From Membranipora membranacea (lineage: Eukaryota > Bryozoa > Gymnolaemata > Cheilostomatida > Membraniporidae), in assembly GCA_914767715.1 (NCBI GenBank), contig OU612072.1:17548001-17612000 (forward strand): DNA of 64,000 nt, given 5' to 3'. The position numbers and the translations under genes were made by a program. How positions within the stretch are numbered: the first letter of the stretch is position 1; every line of letters starts with the position of its first letter. Positions 31,740 through 43,764 of the stretch are shown here, in pieces. Below the pieces are notes generated by a model that saw only the letters and a list, made by a program, of their open reading frames with translations, was not told the DNA's origin and ran no database searches.

Positions 31740-33400
31740 AACATGAATTAACTGTGTACTGCTGAGTATAAATGGATATCTAACTCGTTTCATGGCGGAA
31801 CATACCACACTACATACATAGATGGAGACCACACCCACCCCCCTACATCTCCTCTCCTCCCCCCCCCACATCTCCTCCCATCCCAACCCAGTACAGCTAC
31901 ATGATATACTCATCAGTGTTCTACAGCAAGACACTGTCTCACATCACTGTCTAATTTATCTCATAATTATAGATAGGATGAGCATTGCTCTGTTGTTATT
32001 GTGACTCATGATTCTAATTTTAACAGATATACAGATACACACATATGAGCTTCCAAACTTAATACTGTACTGTGTACTCGACAGTATTACCGAGGTCAAG
32101 GTCACACACACTCACTCTTCTTCTTCTCCTCCAATTGTGCTCAACTTTTTTTTTGCTTTTATCTACGAGAATGATAATAATACTAATTCTGTGAATAAGT
32201 GAGGTTTTGTTGTGTTGCGTAGTTGAGTTAGTCACTAAGTTTTGATGCTGCGTGGTGACATCACATCTCTTTATTTTTATTACATATTTTTGAGTTAGTT
32301 AAATAATCATCACTTTTGTTGTTGTGTTTATTTTTGCCGATGCCGCCAGGTCATTTTGAGAGGTTGTATCATTGTATGAGTTATAATCATACCAAAGACT
32401 ACTCACATATACCTGGTCACTGATTTATAAGTTATTATATTAAACAACGCAAGTTTAATTACTACATAATTATATAGACTATAATAAAAATCATAATATT
32501 AAATATTAAATGATATGATATCAAATAATCGGACTTTACTACAGAATTATAAAATCCCATAAAATATGGGCTGTGTTGCAACTTGCTCCATTATATCAAA
32601 CACCACCCTTGTGCTTGAATCCCAAGCAATGTTTGACCATTTAGATAGATAGTAATGAACTGTAATGATCTTATCACAACACAATGTCACATAAGGGCTT
32701 ACAAAGCTGACAGTAACTATATACTATAAGTGACAGATGAGAGCTGAAGTACAGAACTGCTTTGTATTTACTAAATAACTGAGCATTACAAATTCAGAAC
32801 TTGGAACATTGGAAAGAGCAAGCTTTGGACTTTCGGCAGAAGTAGGAAGTTTTTTCCTCCAATTTCAGCACCTTATATCTCTTAGTTTTTTAAATTCTGA
32901 CATTATTGATGTTGATAAATGTAAGGAATAGTTTCTTAGGTAAGGTAATGTATGGAGCAGTATTTGTTAAACTTATAGCAAGACACAAAGGTTTGGCTTG
33001 GGCAAGCTCTCAGGTATTGAGAAGATTAGACTCTGGACTGCCAAGCCATGAAGAGGAGGTATACACTTCATCACATGGTTAAGACACTATTAGTTCACTT
33101 TTATATTGTGTAATATTCTTATATCAAAACAGCATTGAGCTAAGATATACGGTTATATGTATGTACTGTATGTTGACTTAAATATACAAATATGAATAAG
33201 TAAATATACAGATAGTAAAATATTAGAGATTACTGATTGCCGTTCTCTGCATAAATATAAAATAATTAGTACATAGTTCTAGATAAGGATAAACATTTAC
33301 CATTTAGATCTACAAAACATCAATGGTTCAGTGACGCTGTGAATTATTCTAACTGACCTGCCAGTCATGTTCGGACCTGACTTTCTCACTATCTGACACA
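31740..33400. other. Spacer between PP1-beta and the WSC receptor gene
   Basis: The 3' ends of two convergent genes face each other here. Includes a pyrimidine-rich CCCACCCCCC stretch (31835-31870). No exon is recognised; the open frames are short and lack splice or similarity support. Confidence 0.45.
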
Positions 33401-36400
33401 TCAAATATTGTTATAAATAGCTTCAGTTTCTGACAGCGCAGATTTAGCCTCATAATAAACTGCTCCTCCCTGATATGACTGATTCATATCAAAGTATGTG
33501 GACTCCTCCTCCTCCCCCTCATGATGTGAGCCGTCCATACTCAGGTACAGATCCTCCTCTATGTGTGATGGGACAGCCTTAGTGTGATACAGATCATTGG
33601 TTAGAAGTGTAACAGGCTGTTTCTCACCTTTGACCTGGGCTGCTGCTGCTTTATTTATAACCATGTTACCATTACAGTAAAGCTCAGACATACGTTCAGT
33701 CTGATAAGTTAATGTATTGTTTCTGGTTTTCTGTCGAGGTGTTACATCACTCTGTTGTGGTAATGTGACAGTTTGGTACTCATTGTCCTCTTCAGTTTTA
33801 GAATTCACAGATTCCGATTTCTGCCTATGAAACACAAAACAAGGGAAGTTCTTCAGTTTGATTACCCACTGAGGAAGTAAAATAGCTAGATAGCAAAACA
33901 CAATGACTCGCCTGATCTCGCATTCATTACTTCTCTTTTGTACTTGTATCACTTGGTAAAAGGTGCTGATAAATCTTACAGTAATCAACCATTATTATCA
34001 TCATAAGAAGACTTTCATTGCCTGAATATACAGTTGGTTTCCTTTCATGATGGGTCTATATGAGGTCTTTTTGTGCGTGTTAAATACCTAGCTGCATGTT
34101 AGGCCTACTAATTCACATAGGAGGTTGATTTTAGTGTATGGGCAAGGACTTGTTACCCTGAGTATGGTGTGGCCTGGTGTCTGATAATCCACTGGAAACC
34201 CCTACAGTGTTGTCCCAGATTACTAACAAAAGTTGTCTGTCAATTTCTCCTTATCCTCCCCCTTATATGTTAACAACCCACTGCTGAAAACCCTGCAATT
34301 GTGAATGTGACGCCAAAACCCTCCTTGAATTGATCCCTTGCGAGTCGTGGCTGTGAAGCTATACAAAATACCTAACTGTTACATCTCCGATGACTGATAT
34401 ACTGTTATTTACATCCAGATAATCAAGTCTCACTCTGTTATCACTACACAGCATATCGCCCTTGAAAGGAGACAACTACTTCGACGGCGATCAACCTATC
34501 GGAAGAATCGGAAGAATAGGAGGAACCTTGTCCTAATTCTTCAGGATGGTTTTCGGCTGACAAGGGGTTGCTAAGGACTACCGAATTGATTTGATGTTGA
34601 AACTTCCCCTTTATGCAGTTGCTATAAAGCTATACTCCGTCTCCTTTATATCAAGAATTGGCCAGCCCCATCTTTTGTATATACAGGAAATAGTTGATGA
34701 AACGAGAACGTACCTTCTTTTCATAAAGAACACAGCCAGGCAGATGGTGAGTACGATTATAACCATTGCTCCTATTCCTGCACCTATATATACTATTATA
34801 TTGTTCTCCTCTCCATCCGCTATCCGACTGCCTGCACTCATAGAATTAGTTATCAGCTTATCTGTGAAAAGGTCTTGAAAACTTTAACTGCCACAATTGA
34901 CCAGAAGACTTTTATTAATATTTGAAAATAGACCTGAGTATGAAGTATGTGGATCATTCTTTACAATGACATGGAATGACAGATGACATGAAATTGTATA
35001 TATATAAGCTAAAGTGATCTTACTCTGACTTATGTGCGTGATATCAATCTGTACCCATACCCTGATGTCCGGCTACTAATAAGACCGGCTCAATCTAACT
35101 TGAAAGTGATGGTCACATATATAAACAGACAGTGCGTACCTGATGTAGAAGTAGTAGTTGTTATGTAATCTAAGGTACTCTCTCTGATAGATGATGGTTG
35201 AGAGCTTCCTTCAGTCGAGTCTACAGAGTATAGAGTGTTACTAGCAGTAGATGATGGTGTTGCGCTGACTGTATTATATGATGGTGTTGCGCTGACTGTA
35301 TTATATGATGGTGTTGCGCTGCCTGTATTATGTGATGGTGTTGCGCTATGGACAGATGATGTTGTAGCATTGAATCTAATAGATGGTGGTGTAGGAGTGT
35401 AATACACTATACTGCTGGAAGTATAGTATTGAGAAGCGCTGTAGTCTATACTTCTTGTAGAAGATGTAACAACCTGTGTTATGACCTCATTAGTAAAAGA
35501 AGCAGTAGTCGATTTAAGCACGACCGTCGGTGAGGGTGTTGTCCGTACCGTCCAGCCTACAAAAAGCCGCATGGCAAAGTAGTCCAGGCTGTAAATAAAT
35601 TTAACATATCACTATCCTATTCTTTGTCTCGCAGTGGGGCTGCAGTGATATTGATATCACTTTGATATTCAATTCTTACTAATTTGGTACCTTGATAAAT
35701 ATTGATACACATGTGTGTAGTAAAACTTACTGATATTGTAGACAGATAGAGAATTATCTCCACCACAGATCTGTGCGCTGTCTCCAGGACACAAGTGATC
35801 ACATTGACACCCATCCTCAGAGCAGAGTCCGTTTACTGCATGATTCTCATTATTACCACACCAGCAATCTCTAGCATTCTTCAAGCCCATGTACTGGTAT
35901 CCTAAAGGTTAAATTGAATTAACACTAACATTATTACCTACTACTTCTCCTATAAATTCTTCAGTGTTGTGATCCGTTGTTTTGAGATATTCTTCAGATG
36001 GTATTCATCGGTAACGTTAAGTAGACACAATAATGAGGTATGCAGGGGAGCTCATTATGAGAAGGAGCAAATCGTATATTCAAGTATGTTGAGCAGGTCA
36101 CCAAGTAGGTTGATAAATAGTAGTTTATCTGATTTCTAATGTAGAATGAGGTAACACGACATACCTTTAAATTTGATGCTCTAAGATAAAAAAATGTACT
36201 TGAACTGTAGCATGGGAGTTTGTGATAACTTGTGTCTGAGTGTAAAAACTTCAGAGCGGCATCAGTATACTTGCGACGATTAATTTCTATATTCAAACTG
36301 AATCTTGATGAAATCTTTTATAAAAAAGTCATATTCCTAAAATGTAGACCATCGGGCTGATCTCGAGAGTCATCTGGCACTTACCAGCATCATGGTGTAA

Positions 36401-36534
36401 GCAGGTCAGCACGCATAGGTCTAATGTCATTGAGGTAGCCGACCTATCGACCAGCTCCTCCAGTACCCTTCTAAAGATCCTGTCTCTATAACATCCCAGA
36501 TACTCATAATGTGCCAGTCTCTCAGCTGATGACG
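33401..36534 (-). CDS. WSC-domain single-pass receptor (5' exon missing)
   Basis: A probable cell-surface protein. Minus-strand exons in phase: 36534-36385 (start could be slightly inside), 35901-35731, 35556-35140, 34861-34714, 33824-33401. The first two form a WSC Cys-rich module: YEYLGCYRDR, HHDAGYQYMGLKNARDCWCG, GCQCDHLCPGDSAQICGG, ending SVYNIS. WSC modules bind carbohydrate in other proteins. Exon 3 is a Ser/Thr/Pro-rich mucin-like stalk with three copies of SATPSYNTV-type repeats. Exon 4 holds the TM helix (IIVYIGAGIGAMVIIVLTIC) and stop-transfer MKRR. The 141-codon last exon is a tail with many tyrosine motifs: NEYQTV, DLYHT, DLYLSM and TYFDM (both YxxM), and IYNNI at the C-terminus. 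A signal-peptide exon ending in phase 1 is required upstream but was not found. Confidence 0.82.
35258..35345 (-). repeat. 27-base coding repeat in the mucin-like stalk
   Basis: Three tandem copies of a 27-base unit (plus strand GATGGTGTTGCGCTGACTGT and on) encode nine-residue SATPSYNTV repeats inside exon 35556-35140. In-frame expansion would lengthen the O-glycosylated stalk. Confidence 0.85.
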
Positions 36535-36885
36535 CTCAAATAAATAGGCATTGTGTGAAGTAAAAATTACAACGCTTACCTTACACACCTAGTTCTTTAA
36601 TGACATGACAAAAACTAATCACCTTTAAAAAGAAGACCCTCGAATGATAATAATACACCTTTCATGTTTTATCTTTTCATAGATCGCAGGCAAAACAGTG
36701 CTTGAGGGTGGAGTACTTAGTTAGGGAGGAAAGTGGCATCAGAACAAATTCTAATCTAACGCTAATTTACCCGATTTTACAATGTGTGTGTTTATCAAAT
36801 CTGACAACATCGCATCAAGCAGAATTAATTGATCAGTGAGACTGTGTATTATTGTATATGTTAGTATGTCAGTTATTTTTATGAA

Positions 36886-37137
36886 TTGGCTGACAACTCA
36901 GTCTCTACAGATCAGATGTTAAAACGATTGCGGCCACCGTATGTGAGACTATCAACGTGTATACAGGTGAGGCATGAGACTGGCCACTGCAGCTCTGGCC
37001 TTAACCTGTGTAACAACTGTGACAGTTGTCTTAGGGTAATACTAATGACATTCGAACATAGACCTGACTGCAGGTGCAGTCTCTATGACCATGACCTTGA
37101 TTATGATGCATTAACCAACTTCATCACTTACCCATAG
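36886..37137 (+). CDS. Possible small Cys-rich exon, unrecognised
   Basis: Open frame preceded by a pyrimidine-rich acceptor (CTCAGTCTCTACAG ending about 36909) and ending TAG at 37135. It has evenly placed cysteines (CNNCDSCLRV, DCRCSLYDHD) and an acidic tail. A strong donor-like CAG/GTGAGG at 36966 could also split it. I do not recognise the family, and it may be a chance frame. Confidence 0.25.
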   Translation: MADNSVSTDQMLKRLRPPYVRLSTCIQVRHETGHCSSGLNLCNNCDSCLRVILMTFEHRPDCRCSLYDHDLDYDALTNFITYP

Positions 37138-37773
37138 AAATATTAGTACCAAGGAGTATGCACACTATCAACTTATACCATCTGAGAACTGAAGAATCCA
37201 TGTGTGTTGTGTTCTCACTTGTGTGCTGAGTTGTCTGACTTAACATTATCAATACATCCGCTATCTTAGTAGTAATCTAATTGTTGTCAGCAAGGTTGAT
37301 GAGATTGTGTTTGTCATATGGTGGTATAGAACACCAACGATAAGAATACTCAGGTCTTTGCAAAATTTTACCAAATAAGAAATTTTGTTCTCCGAGAGAA
37401 AGTGATTTGCGAGAGACTGTTTAGTATGTGAACCAAAGCATTTAGCAGAATGGAACAATAGCAGGTTAATACTCTAACTATATCATAGGTGATAAATGTC
37501 ATTATTATTATGTGTGTTTTGTTTACATCTTGTTTGATTTGTCATGCTGACGATGTCTGACTAATTCAGAGAAATAAACTTCCTCATTGGTGTAAGCTAA
37601 CTCATAATTATCTACTGCGTAATTACCACATCATAAATCAATCATTCTCAATTCTTAACTTCCGTGAAACTTATGGTTGTCGCATCCACAGCAGCAGACA
37701 TATCTTACCAGGGAGCAGAAAATATAGCACAATGACCGAGGACGATCACAACCAGGGGGGTGCAGATGTCGCA

Positions 37774-37900
37774 TCCACAGCAGCAGACATCTACCACAGC
37801 AGCAGACATCTACCACAGCAGCAGACATCTACCACAGCAGCAGACATCTACCACAGCAGCAAACATCTACCACAGCAGCAGACATCTACCACAGCAAGGG
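37774..37900. repeat. 19-base CAG-rich tandem repeat
   Basis: About six to seven copies of CAGCAGACATCTACCACAG. Followed at about 38118-38200 by a second short array of CCACTCTTGCGGCCGATCAA units. The frame through them (37732-38055) is repeat translation. Confidence 0.8.
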
Positions 37901-39234
37901 ACAACTACCATAGAATAGCAACGTCAGACAATATTCATATCATCATCAGTACGCTCGACCTCGAGGACACACTGGTAACAGTCAGGACATTAAACCTCGA
38001 TTCGACAGGCAATTCAATCAAATTAAAAAGCTACCACCTAACACCACAACCGTGACAACACAGTAAAGGTGGCGAGAACAGAACAAAGCATGATTAGAAA
38101 ATAATACCATCGATGACTTATACCAACCCACTCTTGCGGTGGATCAACCCACTCTTGCGGCCGATCAACCCACTCTTGCGGCCGATCAACCCTCGATCAA
38201 CCCTCTTTTTGTAGCAATTGAAAAATGTGTTTTAATCTTGTTTTGTGGCTTATTGACCTCAGCAGTTTCTTAATGTGTCTGGGTATATACTATTTAAGAA
38301 CATTGTTGTCTATTGAAATTTATGATCTGTTTGGCGACCCTCTGGTCGACAAGCAGCACTCTTTGTTTGCACCGTCATTTGGAGTCAGGTCAGTTTTTAA
38401 GGAAAACATGAAAGTTTTACATATCATAATTATTTCATTTATTGTACAGTAGTTGATTTCTATAGGGTGATAGAATTTGCTTTATTATTTGATAATGGCA
38501 CATTATAACATTTGGTTGGATTATCGACTAATTTAGTTAAATGAATTCAATTGAGCATGCATGGTATTATTAAATAGAAAACATAACTTGTTTAAAAGAA
38601 GACATGCATTGTTAAGTCAATTGCATTTGAATTAGATGACTTTGGACATTAGGTAATCAGAATTAAAGGACATGTACTCTTGAGTTGAAATTGTACAAAG
38701 ACAGTGTCACATAGTGAGAATCTTCGTACCAAGCTCGTGAGCACAGATCTCAGTAGTGGAGAGTTAATGTGGTGACTCCGTACCCCGGAATCCCACATGG
38801 TCAAGACCCATAACAACTGAGGATAACCTATTTCATCCCCAAGCAGCCTTTGGTTCATAGAAGTAACAGAATAAGAGAATCTTGAGTGACATCAAGAACT
38901 ATGCATTCATATAATACAATCCTGCTGACTGGTGACAATTGGGAGCACAGATTATGCCTAATAGGTATAAACATTAGGGAGCAAAATCGTGGATATCTAT
39001 TCGAGCAAACCTATATATAGTCCTGACCGCCAGCATCTCAGTCACATCCAGCAAAAAGTTAGAGGGAGAACTTGTATATGTATCCTTTTTTTCTTTTGAT
39101 ACAGTCACTTGGTTATATAAGGCCATGCACTTACAACAATAAAATGGTAAAACACGCAAGTGAATTGCTCAAGCTGTTTTCATGAATACTATTAACTTCG
39201 TAACATAAAACCTGACTGCTTGTTTTTATTAAGT

Positions 39235-39715
39235 GATAGATAGATAGATAGATAGATATTAACTTTATTCATCACCGATCAATGCAACGAGGGCAAATGA
39301 GACCTTGTGAATAAAAAGATATCAAGAGTAGTTTAAGAAAAAACTTTTCTCATGCTGGTAATACGGGTGGATGATAATAATCGGAGATTGTCTTTCCTGT
39401 TGCATTAACATCCAATATGCAGAGATACAGCGATGAGAGAATTCGTCTAGTTTGATCACTAAGATATTATTTCTAGCATAAATAGCAACACCTCCGCCAC
39501 TACGCTTATTCGTTCTGTTACAAGTGTGCAGGCAAAAGCCATCTAGATTGTATGAATAATTTTTTCAGATCATAGCTATTTGCAAGGAGTTTCAGCTCAT
39601 TAAACTTCTCTCTGTTCAATGATCTTACATTATAGACGTATATTGCTGGAAGTAAGCAGTCAGTCACTAGGAGTGTTGTTGTTGAAGTTGAGATGGACCG
39701 GAAGTTATAGATGTA
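39235..39715 (-). mobile_element. Decayed LINE: endonuclease fragment joined to 3' tail
   Basis: Minus-strand translation gives YNVRSLNREKFNELKLLANS and, after a frameshift, RTNKRSGGGVAIYARNNIL, both typical of the apurinic-type endonuclease of non-LTR retrotransposons. The 3' end has an AATAAA (complement at 39261-39266) followed by a TATC microsatellite (GATA on the plus strand, 39235-39256), a common LINE tail. The reverse transcriptase is absent, so it is an internally deleted, dead copy. Confidence 0.7.
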
Positions 39716-40161
39716 GTGCGTGAGACACAGTGAGTTCTGTTGCGGATAGTGTTATACAACTTTATATAAATTGGGCATTGCACAGAACGTTCGTGATTGC
39801 AAGTGATCGTTCTGTTCATCACTAAAAGGATGGTTTCCCATCCTGTGAATCTTGAATTATACATATCTCATTCACTAACTTCAAAATAAGACAACTAAGA
39901 GAACATATTATAGCTCATATGATATATTATTGTAAGAGTTTAACATATAGAACTTAATGACAGCGCAGACCGAAAATTCCAGAATTTTATTTTCCAGGTA
40001 TAACTTGGATGAACAGGATGAAAGTTCTTGTGAATAAAGTATCTTTTCACCTGACCTGGTAAAAATTACTCACATATCCTATCTCAGACAGTGAATAGGT
40101 ATGTTTGTATCACATATACATTATGACCAAAATATTTCATCACAGAGTTAGGATATATCCT

Positions 40162-40218
40162 TCACAGAGTAACAGACTGACTCTCACCTTTGACCTGAGC
40201 TGCTTTATTTATAACCAT
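40162..40218 (-). pseudogene. Broken copy of the WSC receptor tail exon
   Basis: Minus strand reads MVINKAAQVKGESQSVTL then stop. This matches MVINKAAAAQVKGEKQPVTL in the cytoplasmic tail of the WSC receptor (around 33600-33665), minus two alanines. Nucleotide identity is clear over about 45 bases (CTCACCTTTGACCTG, GCTTTATTTATAACCAT). Upstream similarity fades. It appears to be a partial duplication about 6.5 kb from its source. Confidence 0.65.
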
Positions 40219-40487
40219 TTGGTATTTGAATCTTTCGGTTCATAAGTTACCGACATTATATATATAAGTTTGGTGAGACGGAGTGAATTCTGGTGTCCAG
40301 AATTGTGATTTTCTGGAAAAAAGTGGTGTTTTGAAATGTTTTTCGATAGCGACAACTCCGTATTTTTGTACAAAATAGTTGAAATAGCGTCATCTTACCA
40401 TTTTACATTTCTTTATTTTAAAAATTTTAAAATAATATTCGCTCATTGATCAACTAATATTATTTATTTGATTTCTTTCGAGCATCA

Positions 40488-40572
40488 CTCCACTCTTAAA
40501 TGTTCAAGGAGTTTGATATTCAGGTGTTTGAATGAGGCCAAAGATATCTCTGAGTGGTCCGAATTTTGACAT
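40488..40572. repeat. Diverged direct repeat, left copy
   Basis: About 85 bases similar to 40824-40908. Both contain GTTTGAATGAGGCCAA and GAG(T/C)GGTCCGA. The spacing of about 336 bases suggests an old tandem duplication of an unrecognised element. Confidence 0.6.
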
Positions 40573-40823
40573 AATCCACCAGAAACTTAATTTTCCGACA
40601 CTGGGGTATAGGATGTTATTTTAATACAAAAGTGACAGTGTGTAAAACAATTGCTGACTTAAAACGAAGAGCCGCAGATCCAAACGGATATCAGTAGTTC
40701 TGTGAGGTGCATGGAATTCTCTCAGCAATGAAAATTTTATGGAAGAAAATTGAGCATTGACGTCGCGGAAAATAGACAAGGGTATCCCCCCTTAGTTACT
40801 TTTTTGGATCTTCAAAGGGGCAT

Positions 40824-40908
40824 AACTCCGCTCCTAAATGACCCAGGAGTATAATATTCTGGCGTTTGAATGAGGCCAAGGAGATTTCCTGAGCGGTCCG
40901 ATACTGAA
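40824..40908. repeat. Diverged direct repeat, right copy
   Basis: Partner of 40488-40572, with the landmarks CGTTTGAATGAGGCCAAGG and CTGAGCGGTCCGA. No coding frame. Confidence 0.6.
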
Positions 40909-42150
40909 GGAGTTAATTTTTGCTTTACGCGCTACATAACCTTATAAAAGCTATTAATATTGAACTATAATGGAAACTTGTACCATTTGAAAAACGACAC
41001 AATCAGAGCATTGAAAACTGGTGTTATGCGAAGGGAGGGTCAATATAATGTCACCAAAAAAAAATGGGATCTCTAAGAACGTCCAAAGCCAGTTTTCAAG
41101 TCCAAGCAAAATTGACAATGTGCTTTCGTTTCAATGATTGTTATACACAGGTGATAAAGGGGGTATTACAACTGTTGTTGGTCGCATTTCGGCTATTTCT
41201 GACAGCAGTCCCATGTTAATTGGTAGATCCACTTATTCTGACCTGCTCTTTCTCTTATGTTTCCCTTTTGCCGTGCCGGCAGCGTTTTTGACAATTAGCC
41301 GCCTATTGTGCAATTTAGTGTAAGGTACAATATCACCATTGCGATCAGCATGAAAAACTCTACAAGTAACCCCTGTCAAACCCTATCCATCCAAAACTAT
41401 AAATGTAAGTGTCAAGATAAGATGGGACGCCGCCGGAATAGTAGTAAATATAGAGGATTTCGTCCAGACCAGAAGTTTCATTGATGATGGTAAGCAGCAA
41501 TGAGTGAGCTGTGGCCGTACAGTACGGCCCGTACGGTCTAATAGCTATTATAGAAGTATGGATTTATTTGCTGATGTGATTTAAGCTCTCATTTACTTTG
41601 TAATTTAAAGATATTGCTACTTATTCACATGACTTGATGCGGGTTAACAAGAGAACATAACACATATGTACAGAATACAATCTCAGTCGTTATATTACAT
41701 ACCTTGTGTGCTCAGTGTATAATATATTATTGTGTTGTGAGGATCCACTGCACAAAGTTTCCCTAGCACACATAGCCAATAACCATCAGCTGTTTACATA
41801 CAGGGTGACATGAATCTACACGTTTTTCTTTCACTTGCCTTTACTCATCAATGTACCCTTTTTTGATCTCATCAAAGTGGTTCTTTTGTCTGGAATGTGA
41901 TCATCATAATTATTCGGGCATCACGAGGCCTTATATTCTGCCTACCCGAGAATTTGTCTAAGAACACTTCCCAATAATAGTAGCATTAGGGAAAGTTTGC
42001 TCCCTATTGTCAGATAGTGCTGATAGTATAATAGTAATTCACTGCTAACGATCACAGCAAGGAGTTTGATCACAGCCTGCTCATTTTTTAGACCACCTAC
42101 ACACAATCTGTAAGATTAGGCAGCAGGGCTTATCTTTTCAGGGGCTATTA

Positions 42151-42354
42151 TATTGGGGATGGTGAGGTGGCTCGCAATTGGTTAGCGCCTTTGCTTCTCA
42201 GGAGACGTGATGCAAGTCCCACTGGGAGGCTCCGATGATGTATTGTTCCAGTCCAGCACCCACGTTTTTCTTGACCATGCCACTATTTTGGTGCAATTCT
42301 AATCATTATGTAATATATTTGACATTAAACTGTAGTTGGATAGGCTACTAGTAC
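42151..42354 (+). mobile_element. tRNA-derived SINE-like element
   Basis: GGTGGCTCGCAATTGGTTAG resembles an RNA polymerase III box A, and GATGCAAGTCCC about 40 bases later a diverged box B. An unrelated body follows, then the CATA microsatellite, a usual SINE-type tail arrangement. No target duplication was checked. Confidence 0.45.
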
Positions 42355-42506
42355 TATACATACATACATACATACATACATACATACATACATACATACA
42401 TACATACATACATACATACATACATACATACATACATACATACATACATACATACATACATACATACATACATACATACATACATACATACATACATACA
42501 TACATA
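42355..42506. repeat. CATA tetranucleotide array
   Basis: About 38 uninterrupted copies of CATA. Its translations (HTYI on one strand, MYVC on the other) are not genes. The lack of interruptions suggests a young, length-variable microsatellite. Confidence 0.97.
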
Positions 42507-43136
42507 AGTGCTCACATTGATTAGCAGACTGAGTAGATAACTTTAAAGTAAGGTGTACTCACAAATGATGCACACAAAACTAGAAAGCTCGTACCTAACT
42601 CTCTGCAGCCTGCACTATCATTTTTTCCAGACACAGAGTTGACAAAATGACACCACATGTATATTGTATTTTTGAGTTGAGATCATTGAGAAGGCTCTTT
42701 AAATGTTGATAATCCAGTGAAGGGAGACATACCATGACTCTGTACTATAAGCTCAGTACATTTGTCCAGTGAGAGTGGATATACCCCGCTCCCAACCTCC
42801 CTGATTTAACCTAGCCGATAACATATTAATATATCACTTGTTAGAATATATGATGTTGTTGGTATTATATAATGGCATTTATAGTTATAAGCCTACACTA
42901 AAAACTGCCAATTTTTCAGCTGCTTCTCAATTGTTGGGAACAATTAGACATTGCATATGGAACATTTGCAGATACCCAAGCAAAAGATGGGTGATTATAT
43001 AAATAGTAAGAATGTGACCCGCAGGCTTACTATATACAAACAAAGTATACATCCATAAAGGAAAGATGCCTTTTTTTTAAAAAACTGTACAGAAATTGTC
43101 CTCAACATGAGAGGCAACACAAAAGGCTGTCTGTCA

Positions 43137-43764
43137 CTAACTACCTCTCGAAATGTAGTTATGTGGTTTTGGCCGGTAATTGATAGAGTTTGTGTCATCA
43201 GATATGTCCATATCATAGAATGTAATGCTATACAATCCGAGCCCCTATATGTATCGCCTCTCTCGATCCTCTATAAAATAAATAATCACAATGATTTATT
43301 TGACCAATATAATTTGTGATTTACTCAAATCAACCATATCTTGGGTAGAGTAAAATTATTCCAAACATAAATTTGATGATATAACTTTGATGACTTTAAT
43401 GGTAAGAGGCAATGGGCTCACTGAGTACATCGGTACTCCGAGAGGAGTAAATGTTCTTCCAACGATGCACACTTTTAATAATGTCCATAAAATTTGGTCT
43501 GATATGTCTCGAAGAAATATCCCTCAACACAACTTGAATCAAGAATTCCAAATAGAATCAATAGAACATATCAAACTGCTCAATTTGTTGCCATTTACTG
43601 GAAAGTGAGCGATTAGATGGTAACTTACCTGATTACTGGGCCTGAGATCTGGTATCTGATTATAATCTAGAGCTTCATCCACCATCATAGAGTTAAAATC
43701 ATCTATAATTCTCTGTGATACCCCAGGGTCAAGGTCGTATGTATAACCACTAGGTAATGTACAC
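43137..43764 (-). CDS. VWDE: VWDE-like: cytoplasmic tail exons
   Basis: Exon 43764-43629 (phase 2 in, phase 0 out, donor GTAAGT) encodes CTLPSGYTYDLDPGVSQ through DYNQIPDLRPSNQ and joins the TM exon in phase. The proposed last exon 43244-43137 starts at a weak acceptor (ACATATAG) and encodes 35 residues with YSITFYDMDISDD and SINYRPKPHNYISRG before TAG. The tail is acidic with several tyrosines. The last exon is phase-compatible but unconfirmed; the 4.8 kb intron before the tail is the longest of the gene. Confidence 0.6.

Larger units (their letters stand above)
36535..43136. other. Region between the WSC receptor and VWDE-like genes
   Basis: Should include the unseen first exon and promoter of the WSC gene. 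I searched the minus strand for a signal peptide ending at a phase-1 donor and found none that convinces. It holds a Cys-rich plus-strand frame (36886-37137), CAG-rich and other tandem repeats (37774-38200), a decayed LINE (39235-39715), a broken copy of the WSC tail exon (40162-40218), a diverged direct repeat (40488-40908) and a SINE-like element with a CATA array (42151-42506). Confidence 0.5.

Noticed and set aside
35617-35730. Extension of the WSC exon to a later donor near 35682
   Set aside because: The strong GTAAGT at 35730 joins in phase to the acceptor before 35556 and ends the domain at the usual SVYN; the longer version adds non-conserved sequence.
37732-38055. 107-codon Gln/His-rich frame
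   Set aside because: Runs through a 19-base CAG-rich tandem repeat; no homology recognised and no supporting splice sites.
38225-38452. Hydrophobic 75-codon plus-strand frame
   Set aside because: AT-rich hydrophobic bias is common by chance here; no neighbouring exon or recognised family.
42299-42524. MYVC and HTYI repeat proteins
   Set aside because: Pure CATA microsatellite.
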